From assembly GCF_000935125.1 (NCBI RefSeq), contig NZ_JRKI01000028.1, positions 62,001 through 126,000 of the forward strand: a stretch of DNA of 64,000 bases, read 5' to 3'. This stretch comes from Streptomyces natalensis ATCC 27448 (lineage in GTDB: Bacteria > Actinomycetota > Actinomycetes > Streptomycetales > Streptomycetaceae). Below the pieces are notes generated by a model, which ran no database searches, was not told the origin of the DNA, and saw nothing but the letters and a program-made list of their open reading frames with translations. The translations under genes and the position numbers were made by a program. Positions 50,701 through 57,027 of the stretch are shown here, piece after piece (positions within the stretch are counted from its first letter, which is position 1; the number at the start of each line of letters is the position of its first letter).

Positions 50701-52000
50701 TGACCTCGCGGAGCGACTGCACGAACAGGTCGTAGATCTCGCGCGCCATCCCCTCGGGCAGCGCATCGCGACGCACATCGAACGCCACCTCCACGCCCGC
50801 GCTCGTCAGCCGGAAGACCCGGCAGTCGATGATCACCTGTGGAGTCGTCGAGTAGAACTCGGGCTCACCCAGTGCCGCCACGGCATAGTCACCGAACACC
50901 GGCCGCTTGGCCGCGAAGGTGAACACGTACGGAGACAGCCCGGGATGCCCGCTCCCGTTCTTGAGTGCGTCACGCAGCTCGGTCGTCGCCTCGACGCCGC
51001 GCGAGATCCGGTACCTGAGTTCGTCGCGGACCTCGCGGGCGGTCTCGGCGAACGTATCCATGGCATCGGGGCAGGCGCGATGGGCATAGGTGACCGTGCG
51101 GTCCACGATCTCGTCCTCGGTGCCGGTGGTGTCGACACCCGTCACCGTGACGAGAAATGCCGCGCTGGAGGAGAACCGGCGCAGTGCACGTTCGTACAGC
51201 GCAAGCACCAACGCCGCCGTCGTGCACCCCAGTTCCCGCGCCCGCCCCTCCAGCCGGTCCCAGTCGGCGTTGCCGAACCCGGTGGTGAACCGTTCCACGA
51301 GCGGGTGCGCGGGCTGCGCGGTCAGGCCCTCCCCGTCGTCGCGGGGGCCGGCCCCGGCGGCGCGTCGCGGCAGTTGAGGCGGCGCGAGCAGTTCGGCGAC
51401 CCTGGCATCGACGACCTCCTGAGCCACCGCCGGCCGCGCCCGCTCAGCGCGCCGCAACCGTTCCTGTACGGCCCCCAGCTCCCGGCGTTCCGGGAGGACT
51501 CCCTCCTCGAGCGCCGCGGCCAGCTGCGATGCCAATGCACCGATCGCGGCGACATCGGCGATCGCCAGGGAAATCGCCACATGAACCGTGACCGTCCCGT
51601 CGGGCAGCACACTGGCCTCGACCGACCACGTCCGGCCGCCGGTCAGGTCCAGAGGAGCCGACAGCATCCGGCGCCGGGTCCGAGCCAACGCCGAAGCCAC
51701 CCATTCCGGGGCCAGCCCTCGCAGATCGTGCCGACCCAGCCGCGACGGCGGCAGCTCCGTCTCCTCCAGGGTGCCCGCGTCGACGAAGCGCAACCGCAGA
51801 TACGGGTTGGCCGCGAGGGCGGCGACGGCGTCGCCGAGGCGGTCGATGTCGATGGCCCTGCCGCTGAACTCCAGGTACGCGACACAGTCGACCCCGCCCA
51901 GCGGCAGTTCTGGGTCCCGCCCGGTGAAGTACGCGGCCTGGATCGCCGTCGCCGGTAGTTGCCTCATGCCCGTCACCCAATCCTTGCCGCAGCCCTCCAT
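44786..52000 (-). CDS. NRPS: Cy-A-T-Cy-MT-T-Cy-T, multi-thiazoline assembly line
   Basis: A 2404-residue, HMWP2-like synthetase, first gene of the operon. Cy1 (about 15-440) has a degenerate motif (SLAIADVAA for DxxxxDxxS). One A domain (about 470-990, YVIYTSGSTGAPKG, FDLSVYDIFG) then T1 (about 1018, DNFFVLGGDSLAATR), Cy2 (about 1085-1510; NYLGLDARS), a SAM-MT-like domain (about 1560-1780, VAELGAGTGLLHNLL), T2 (about 1826), Cy3 (about 1896-2310; DNLMLDGAS, intact) and T3 (about 2345). One A domain must load three carriers, as in HMWP2, but the N-terminal aryl carrier of HMWP2/PchE is absent. The start is uncertain: ATG 52000 has no ribosome site and may be leaderless; GTG 51976 (AAGGA) and ATG 51967 are alternatives. 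Confidence 0.93.
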   Translation of the reverse strand: MEGCGKDWVTGMRQLPATAIQAAYFTGRDPELPLGGVDCVAYLEFSGRAIDIDRLGDAVAALAANPYLRLRFVDAGTLEETELPPSRLGRHDLRGLAPEWVASALARTRRRMLSAPLDLTGGRTWSVEASVLPDGTVTVHVAISLAIADVAAIGALASQLAAALEEGVLPERRELGAVQERLRRAERARPAVAQEVVDARVAELLAPPQLPRRAAGAGPRDDGEGLTAQPAHPLVERFTTGFGNADWDRLEGRARELGCTTAALVLALYERALRRFSSSAAFLVTVTGVDTTGTEDEIVDRTVTYAHRACPDAMDTFAETAREVRDELRYRISRGVEATTELRDALKNGSGHPGLSPYVFTFAAKRPVFGDYAVAALGEPEFYSTTPQVIIDCRVFRLTSAGVEVAFDVRRDALPEGMAREIYDLFVQSLREVIEHGAPQLELCRSALDERLAVNSTVPARATGLLYEDFRRQVRECPQAEAVRWDPCQYGASGDPVGVEESGRLSYAELEDRALRLAAAVSARAAPGTVVAIRLPKGPSQIVAVLGVLFAGCTYLPIGVDVPDARAEAIAEAARAEWVLTADDLAAAPEPLPEPLPKPRAAGADALAYVIYTSGSTGAPKGVAVTHGAALNTVTDVNTRNAVGRHDRVLAVSALDFDLSVYDIFGPLSCGASIVTIPEDARRDAFVWGELVRRFGVTVWNTVPALVDMLLAANDDVATLRTVMCSGDWIDPGLFRRLRTAAPKAVLVAMGGATEASIWSNEYVIRSEDDIDPAWQSIPYGVPLSGQKYRVVDEAGRDRPNGVAGELWIGGAGVAAGYHRAPALTAERFVTDGHGERWYRTGDLGMWREGPLLVLLGRLDTQVKIRGHRVECGEIEHAIREVEGIAASVVTPIRGRAALGALIVPDESAESAESAESAGSAPGSADAELLRDRLTRLLPHYMVPSVVVRASGLRFTSNGKVDRKWAAAQLEADGTGPSPWPGVADRDSKRDGKKDSQIAAEWRHVLGVQHLARDDNFFVLGGDSLAATRVCAGLREKGIEAGVDQLFANPTLEAFASVCAPTRTLPEQPGPHFRDASRDDAAREFPLTPLQRAYALGADGITGVVRTAPRYSVVIRSAEPIDFDVWAKAMSTVCASLDGLRCVRHGAAAQRVLPGREHPRLIWLDDPGSGDAAQASQRLRSWLAELDEPDEDTDPSNPSNPSPVLTAVAVRGHEREIGLSLNYLGLDARSLMSVLNTLIAEACGTEPPEPVDPSLAVFAGYAADLAAEEARSTPGDAVHGLRPPELPVRHIPRERAAIRSRGLHLDADSSGTLRRIAGDRQVTVTSLLLAEFGGALAETAGTEAVDISVPMSRRPVMSTASEVLGNFTELALCRCGPGIGAEQIHRALGQAVAGHAPGERDIARAGRAAFPVVFTSTLGLPSAQRLFGGDAGEAKAVWSHTRTPGVLIDCQVVPRGEGIELRWDHPAGVFEPGFLERAFAAFTGRIRRLTGSATPTAAPSAPDHGELAATLRRCVQRVDPQRIRPALAPVFARWRAGRSGPDVAGEPHAADAEFLAQCLTGEVRVTRLLEHERLAPEALLSRALESSGLLAQVCGELRRAAEVAGRRLRVAELGAGTGLLHNLLAGQLADTDIEWVPVECSPLLRDLGEDRGLESLSAPPETPVDIVLALGALHRDARLAHMLTQIPITPGAGLLLAEVTGPDPASLVTALLDPRIADPATTPLWPVPTWWNWLVERGWRSVSVSAPTPQLALMQAQYEGYEEDYEELEAVDTVAAIAPARTAAPLDQAPPPPEEAPNAGIEDLLTGLWRRHLPEGVPSVGPHDDFFVLGGDSLRATRVLAELHGHGFTGVRLADLFNTPVLRELAWHIAQLMREGQPVTPAPAAAVDTRTFPLTKVQQAYLTGRGEQQLLGGVASHCYFEFEAPQLDTERFTAAVEAVVLRHPALRTTVVEDGGGPAGHVSEEPVHPPVECDDGDPRGSTAAEVPDPSRRGPLTVRIGRPGPDASGTALATVAIGMDNLMLDGASMWRVLREIGALYAGATVAELDPLRASFAAYVAARPWLHTDAPTEQDAAYWAATPVPEAPALVSAAQIVALAERPVFGRVGTGLDRTEWDAVRAAAGGAGITAAAVIFAAYAAELAADSGQDRFAVNVTTFDRDMTVPGIDTVVGDFTSLTLVGVHLAEGGDDLVSIGRSAQRQLAAARDHGSITAIDLQRDAVQETGDPVRGMYPVVFTCGLGMQDPALRSDDFGFGQLVSACSQTPQTVLDLQVHDDCRGLHITADHVTQLIGAPRAQAVVDGVVRRLRAFAGPARTEAGLPGVIRKAWERALGAELPPNGANFFRAGGDSLRATRCIRLLQEQLDPRITLRTLLAHPDLGAFTAAVAELTAHTEDQEDDDYEAGEL

Positions 52001-52008
52001 TAACTAAA

Positions 52009-52038
52009 ACGATAATCACATTCAGAACGCCACTGCAA
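52009..52038 (-). promoter_or_regulatory. Predicted promoter of the metallophore operon
   Basis: On the minus strand TTGCAG (52038-52033) and TATCGT (52014-52009) are separated by 18 bases and sit in the only AT-rich patch of the region. Transcription would begin at about 52000-52003, essentially at the first ATG, so a leaderless message is possible. Confidence 0.5.
52010..52024 (-). promoter_or_regulatory. Zur-box-like operator overlapping the -10 element
   Basis: The minus strand reads TGAATGTGATTATCG. It matches 11 of 15 positions of the actinobacterial 7-1-7 Zur consensus TGAAAATGATTTTCA as I recall it. It covers the -10 hexamer, where a zinc-loaded repressor would block transcription. 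The DmdR/Fur-type iron boxes I know fit worse. Confidence 0.5.
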
Positions 52039-52195
52039 CTCGCGAGGGCAGCCTCACAGCGAACGGTCCTTCACTGCGCTTCTTCGACCTGGTCACTGAT
52101 CGGGAGGCAGGCGCGACAGGCGAGGCCCTCGGGCTGCTGAGCGGAATGCCTGAAGCAGGCCATCGCCGCCACCGGTATCGAGTCGCAGTTTCGAG

Positions 52196-52440
52196 GTGCC
52201 GTTCCCTCATCTGGCTGGTGTTGTCGTGGAGTTGACCGATCGGGCTACGGCCAGGGTGATCACGATGCATGCGCAGGCCCGCTCAGCGGGTGCGGACTGC
52301 CCGCACTGCGGCAGTACGTCGGACCGGGTGCACGGCCGGTACACGCGACGGCTCACGGACGCCGCCGTCGGTGGCGCCGGCATGGGGATCGAACTGCTGT
52401 TACGTCTGTCACGTCCGGTTCGCGCAGCGCCGGAAGAACC
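52196..52440 (+). pseudogene. ISL3-family transposase, N-terminal remnant
   Basis: From GTG 52196 the frame reads FPHLAGVVVE, then ADCPHCGSTSDRVHGRYTRRL and TDAAVGGAGMGIELLLRL. This is the zinc-finger N-terminus of ISL3 transposases ('LFPHLxGVxVD...CPxCGxxSxRVHSRYxRxLxDxAxxGxxVxIxLxVRRFxC'). The frame breaks at about 52430 and the DDE domain is absent; what follows is an rpmF remnant, not transposase. Confidence 0.75.
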
Positions 52441-52461
52441 CGTCGGGGATCCGCGCGCAAG

Positions 52462-52614
52462 ATGTCCCGCAGCAACACCCGTCACCGCCGTGCGCAGTGG
52501 AAGGCGAGCACGCCCGACCTCGCCGTCATCCACGTCGACGGCCGTGCATACCAGGTGCCGCGCCGCTTGGTGCGCGCCTACGCGCGCGGGCTGCTGCCGC
52601 TGCCCGGGAGCTGA
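52462..52614 (+). pseudogene. rpmF: Alternative (zinc-free) ribosomal protein L32, N-terminally truncated
   Basis: A 50-codon frame from ATG 52462 reads MSRSNTRHRRAQWKASTPDL and then VDGRAYQVPRRLVRAYARGLL. The first part is the L32 signature (normally preceded by MAVPKRK); the second lacks the CxxC...CxxC zinc ribbon and matches the cysteine-free L32 paralogues of actinobacteria. The ATG used here corresponds to internal Met8; the first seven residues seem lost at the junction with the ISL3 fragment, and no good ribosome site is visible. It could still be translated, but I call it a remnant. Zinc-free L32 paralogues are normally Zur-controlled. Confidence 0.7.
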
Positions 52615-52698
52615 CGGAGCCCATACACCGCAGTCCCGCAGCCGACCTCATACGAACGGGAACCTCTTGTGCCCGCATCGGCTACCCTCGGCCACCGT

Positions 52699-52807
52699 CT
52701 CCCCGTCACCGTGCCCTCCGGCTTCCTGGGAGCGGGCAAGACCCCACGCTGCTCAATCACGTCCTCAACAACCGCGCGGGGCTTCGCGTGGCGGTGATCG
52801 TGACGGA
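52699..52807 (+). pseudogene. CobW-type GTPase remnant with a two-base insertion
   Basis: The sequence encodes LPVTVPSGFLGAGKT in one frame, then, after two extra C residues at about 52741-52745, LLNHVLNNRAGLRVAVIVTD in another. Together this is the Walker A region of a CobW zinc metallochaperone. Nothing of the CxCC metal site or later domains follows. It stands 85 bases after the rpmF remnant, reproducing the usual L32-CobW gene order. Confidence 0.7.
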
Positions 52808-53123
52808 CGCGAGGACGTCCTCTTCCGTCTCGCCGGACAGCTGGAACAGGCCGCTCCCTGGGCGCCACGGACCCCCGCTGTGTGGGCGGGCAGTCACCAC
52901 AACGCCTGACCGCACTCCCACCCCGCCACGGCGACGGGCCCCAGCGAAGGCCGCCTGGGCACGCGGCACCCCTCTGCCCACGCTCCTGGATCTCGACGTC
53001 GGCCGCTCCGGCGACAAGCGCAGGCTCCGCCCGGACGGCTGATGGCCGATCCGCCCGTGAGCAGCCCACGTTCCTGAAGGGTGCCGGGCTAAGGTTGCGT
53101 TACCTGAGGGCCTATCAATCTAT
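52808..53123. other. No recognisable gene
   Basis: The open frames through here (for example one ending in RRLRPDG) do not resemble known proteins and probably are debris of the cobW and IS sequences. Confidence 0.4.
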
Positions 53124-53152
53124 TGATCCAGAACGGTAGATGTTCTGGATCA
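53124..53152. repeat. Perfect 11-base inverted repeat before the IS630 remnant
   Basis: TGATCCAGAAC (53124-53134) pairs with GTTCTGGATCA (53142-53152) around a seven-base loop. It lies just ahead of the transposase start and may be part of the element's promoter or end. Confidence 0.6.
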
Positions 53153-53175
53153 TCGATCCTTGCGTGAGTGAACTG

Positions 53176-53511
53176 ATGGGGGATGCACGGCAGTTGTCGC
53201 CGTCGGCGCAGGAGGCGCTTCGTATGCGTGCGGTGGCCGCGCTGGTGGAGGGGCGGGATCGCGAGGAGGTTGCGGCGGTGTTCCAGACGTCGCTCAAGGC
53301 GGTGGACAAGTGGTGGTCGAAGTGGCTTGCGGGCGGACGTGAGGCTCTGGTGGCCCACCACCAACCGCCCGGCCCGCAGACGGGGTTCGTATCGGGCGAA
53401 CCGGCCCGCGATCCTGCCCATGGCCACCTCGAACGCCTCCCTCCAAGGGACGGGATCTACGCTGCGACGTGCGGCCACCGTCTCATCGTTACTCGACACA
53501 AGTCACGATGA
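53176..53511 (+). pseudogene. IS630-family transposase, N-terminal remnant
   Basis: From ATG 53176: MGDARQLSPSAQEALRMRAVAAL, then GRDREEVAAVFQTSLKAVDKWWSKWLAGGREALVA. This is the helix-turn-helix opening of IS630/Tc1-like transposases. The match ends at about 53360 and no DDE catalytic domain follows, so it is inactive. Confidence 0.75.
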
Positions 53512-53712
53512 ACAACGGTGGCCGCACCCGTCTCCGCGCCGTCCCGACCAGCCAGATCACGATCTACAGCTGGAGTTCTAAGCCTCGATCCACCGGGCAA
53601 TAGCCGGTCCAGGGCTTGGACATGAAGACGCGGATGCCATCTGAGCCGGGACGATGGGACTTCCTACGGTTCCATGTCCCCAGAGCAAGAGCACCCGTGA
53701 GAGGCAATCTTC

Positions 53713-54262
53713 CCACGCCGCTTCGGCGGTGTCCGCCGCGTTCGATGACAGGAATCTGGTCGCGTATGCCGGCTGGTCCCAGTGATGCGGCTGGCTGAGC
53801 GGTGCGGACTTGCCCGTCTGGTGGCGAACAAGGTGAAGCTGAGCGGAGCGAAGAACAGTGCGGGTACCGCGGCGGACGCCAAGTCACCAGCATCGTGGCC
53901 GGAATGGCCGAGGGCGCGGACAGCATCGACGACCTGGACGTCCTGCGCCACGGCGCGATGCCGGCCCTGTTCGGCGGGATTCGCGCCCCTCCACGCTGGG
54001 GACATTCCTGCGTGCGTTCACCCACGGTCACGCGCTTCAACTCCACGCCGTGCACCGCAGGTTCCTGGCCGCGCCGGCTGCGCACACCCCGCTGTTGCCC
54101 GGCGCCGGCGAGACAGCGTTCATCGATGTCGACTCCCCCCACAAGCACGTCTACGGCCGGTTCAAGGGGATCCGCACCCTCCACCCGCTGCTGGCCACGA
54201 TCTGCTCGCCCACCTCCCGGCCAGTGCACGCTGATCGGCCGAGCCCTGTACGCGCCGAGGTC
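53713..54262 (+). pseudogene. IS1380-family transposase with frameshifts
   Basis: Fragments in three frames line up with an IS1380 transposase: AASAVSAAFDDRNLVAYAG, then MRLAERCGLARLVANKVKLS, then SIVAGMAEGADSIDDLDVL with RHGAMPALFGGIRAP, then LGTFLRAFTHGHALQLHAVH with FIDVDSPHKHVYG. At least two frame changes and a missing C-terminal half make it inactive. The Asp in FIDVDS is the first catalytic residue. Confidence 0.8.
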
Positions 54263-54320
54263 CCGGGCCCCACGTGGCGCCGACGCCGACAGCACCAAGC
54301 CAGCAGCCACCACAAACGCC

Positions 54321-54349
54321 GAGGCCGCAGCCGATAAAGCTGCGGCCTC
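54321..54349 (+). terminator. Strong hairpin between the IS1380 remnant and the aminopeptidase gene
   Basis: GAGGCCGCAGC (54321-54331) pairs perfectly with 54339-54349 around a seven-base loop. It lies 42 bases beyond the 3' end of the converging aminopeptidase gene and can serve either strand. Confidence 0.8.
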
Positions 54350-54390
54350 GACACCACACAACGCAGTTGCGGTGCTGAGCGCTGAATCCG

Positions 54391-56001
54391 TTACAGCGTG
54401 CCGTGGATCGCTTGGGGGTCGGTGGCCCGCAGAGCAGGCCCGACCTTCATAGCGGAGGGCGACGGGGCCACATAGACCGGAGTGGGGTCGGGCTCGGGAG
54501 CGCAGGTCTTGGCGATGAAGCCCTTGCCGGTTGGGAGGGTGCCGTCCCGCAGGTAGGCGGTGAAGGTGTCGTCCAGACAGGCGTTGCCGTGGAAGAGGAT
54601 CTCGTGGAAGCTGCCGCCGTTCTGGACGACCAGCTTGGAGCCGGGCAACGCCTTGTGCATCGCGACAGCGCCCGGGTAGGGGGTGGCGGCGTCCTCTGTG
54701 GCCTGGAAGAGCAGGACGGGGGGCAAGCCCTTACCGGTGATCTTCAGCCGGCCGGCCTGGTCGCCCTGGTAGGGCCAGAACATGCAGGCAGCGTTGTACC
54801 ACATGTTGTTATAGGTGTAGAAGGGCGCGATGGCGTTGACCTTGGCCTGGTCCCTCTTCCAGAACTCCCAGTCGCGCGGCCAGTTGTTCTCGGTGCACTG
54901 GACCGCGTTGTACGCCGGGAACGTGCTGTCGTCAGCGCCCGGGGCCGCGTAGCGGTTGTAGGCGATGTTCAGCGGGCGGGTGTCGTTCTTGGTGAGGTAG
55001 GCCGACAGCACGGTCGCCATCTGCGGCCAGCGCAGGAAGTTGTAGCCGCCGCCGTAGAAGGTGTCCTCGAACTCGGCGGGGCCGATCTTGCCAGGGGCCG
55101 GGGCGGCATCCACCGGTTTGGTCCGCAGCACGGCCTCGACCTGGTGGTATTTCTTCTCGACGGCGGCCGCGTCGGTGCCCAGGTGGTAGATGGAGTCGGC
55201 CTTGGCGGTCCACGCCGCGAAGGCGTCGAATCGGCGCTGGTGCTCCTTGTCCTGCAGGATGTTGTGGTCGTACCAGTCGATGGTCGGGCCGACGATGCTG
55301 TCCAGCACCATCCGCCGCACGTGCGAGGGGAAGAGCTGGCCGTATGTCGAGCCCAGCGAGGTGCCCCACGAACCACCGTAGAAGTTGATCTTCTGGACGC
55401 CAAGCGCCCGACGGATGCTGTCCATGTCGCGCGCATTGTCGGCGGTGGTCATGTGCGGCAGGAACCAGCTCCAGTTCGCGGCGCAGTCGGCGGCGTACTT
55501 GGCCGACTTCTCCAACCACGCCTTCGAAGTGCCTTGGCTGACTTGATAGTCCGGCCGCTCGCCGTCGAAGTAGTGCGGGTCGCAGGTGACGTGTGGGTCG
55601 CTGGCGTTGGTGCCGCGCGGGTCGAAGCCGATCCAGTCGTAGGTCGAGGCGACGTCGTGCGGGATCTTTCCGGAGATGTAGCCGGGCATCCACAGGCCCG
55701 AGTCGCCGGGACCGCCAGGGTTGAGCAGGATCGGGCCCTGCTGTTTGTCCTTGGGAGCGGTGGCCGGGAGCCGGTTCACCTTGATTTTGATCTTGGTTCC
55801 GTTTGGCTGCGCATAGTTCAGCGGCACTTCGAGCATGGCGCACTGCAGCGCGGGGGTGGTGCTGTCGTGGCAGGAGTTCCAGGCGAGCTTCCTTTCACCG
55901 ACACCCTTGGGCGCTGACTGGGAGGTAGAGGCAGGCGTAACACCCGCTGTCATTCCGCCGATTGCGGCGGCGGCCGCTATCAAGGCTGTGACTCTTCTCA
56001 T
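54391..56001 (-). CDS. Secreted tripeptidyl aminopeptidase (Tap-type, S33 family)
   Basis: From ATG 56001 the 536-residue protein starts with a signal peptide (MRRVTALIAAAAAIGGMTAG); ATG 56019 is an alternative and neither has a good ribosome site. The oxyanion segment ILLNPGGPGDSG, DWIGFDPRGTNASDP, the nucleophile elbow FYGGSWGTSLGSTYG, the acid in LLFQATEDAATPY and the His in NGGSFHEILFHGN give a full catalytic triad of the Streptomyces Tap/SlpD/SlpE family. They cleave tripeptides from the N-termini of secreted proteins, and Tap also trims transglutaminase and other proteins. Single gene with its own promoter at about 56030-56080. Confidence 0.92.
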   Translation of the reverse strand: MRRVTALIAAAAAIGGMTAGVTPASTSQSAPKGVGERKLAWNSCHDSTTPALQCAMLEVPLNYAQPNGTKIKIKVNRLPATAPKDKQQGPILLNPGGPGDSGLWMPGYISGKIPHDVASTYDWIGFDPRGTNASDPHVTCDPHYFDGERPDYQVSQGTSKAWLEKSAKYAADCAANWSWFLPHMTTADNARDMDSIRRALGVQKINFYGGSWGTSLGSTYGQLFPSHVRRMVLDSIVGPTIDWYDHNILQDKEHQRRFDAFAAWTAKADSIYHLGTDAAAVEKKYHQVEAVLRTKPVDAAPAPGKIGPAEFEDTFYGGGYNFLRWPQMATVLSAYLTKNDTRPLNIAYNRYAAPGADDSTFPAYNAVQCTENNWPRDWEFWKRDQAKVNAIAPFYTYNNMWYNAACMFWPYQGDQAGRLKITGKGLPPVLLFQATEDAATPYPGAVAMHKALPGSKLVVQNGGSFHEILFHGNACLDDTFTAYLRDGTLPTGKGFIAKTCAPEPDPTPVYVAPSPSAMKVGPALRATDPQAIHGTL

Positions 56002-56326
56002 GGAGGAATCATGTGACATGTGCAATGTCACACTTGGACGTGATTGGTTGTACGTTACTGAACTGTGACCATATCGAGGGCGGGCGACTGTTCTGGAATG
56101 GCGCCGCGCGCCACCGGCTGTCGCGGTCGAGGACGTGACGCGACGACTCCCCAAGATCTGTGCCAGAACCGAGTTTTGACGTCACTGGGGTACTTGCGCG
56201 GGCAGCAGCGGGGGGCTCCTGCTGAAAGGGCCGTGGCCAATGCCGAGGTACAGGTGATGAGGTACACGTGATGGTGTGCGCCCTCGGCGGGCTACGCGCC
56301 GAATCGGATGGTCTTGGCGGCACGTA

Positions 56327-56957
56327 TCAGGTGGTCGAGGTAATTGCTCGGGTGACGGTCGTGATCGCGGGGGTGGGGCGGCCGGGGAGTCGCGCCACGA
56401 GAACCCGGCGGATCTCGGGAGGTGCGCCTTCGACGTGCAGCAGGCGCACCCCGGGCGGCAGCACCGGCGAGAGCCGCGAGGGCACCGTTGTCACGCCGAA
56501 GCCACCGGCAACCAGCTGAAGTTTCGTCAGCCAGTCGCGCGCAGTGGACGATGTCCGGCCGTCCGGGCAGGCCGGGCCAGACGCCGAGCAATGGCTCGGC
56601 GTTCGACGCCGGGGCGGCGATCCACGGGGCGTCGACCAGTTCGTCGACGTGCACCGTGGTGCGGCTGGCGAACTCTCCGGTCGAGGGCACCGCCACGACC
56701 AGTTCGGTGTCCGCAACGGTCTCGACGTGCAGGCGCGGCGACTCGCCGTCCAAAGGCCGGTGGGGCGGGCGGGACGTCAGCACGGCGAGGTCGATCGAGC
56801 CCGCGCGCGGTGCCCGGATCAGGGAGGGCGTGGTGCCCTCGGTAGTCGTGAGCGTGATCTGCGGGTCGGTTGCCGCGAGGCGGGTGAGTGAGAGAGGCAG
56901 GATGGCCGCGCCTGCGCTCAGGAACAGCAGCCGAACACCCGGCTGCCCTTGTCCCAC
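56327..56957 (-). pseudogene. LysR-type regulator, ligand-binding domain only, frameshifted
   Basis: The minus strand begins within the effector domain (LRLLFLSAGAAILPLSLTRL-like, then SIDLAVLTSRP and VETVADTELVVAVPS) with no helix-turn-helix before it. At about 56540 the frame shifts, and the end continues as WLTKLQLVAGGFGVTTVPSR, a typical LysR C-terminal segment. DNA-binding domain loss plus a frameshift make it non-functional. Confidence 0.75.
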
Positions 56958-57027
56958 CCACTAGAAGACGTTGGCTGCTTCATCTGTGTTGCGCGATATT
57001 GACCGCCCGTAGCATTGACGACACTGC

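Noticed and set aside
52010..52024. Reading the operator before the NRPS operon as a classical iron (DmdR/DtxR) box
   Set aside because: The sequence lacks the TTAGGTTAGGCTCACCTAA-type pattern; the Zur consensus fits better.
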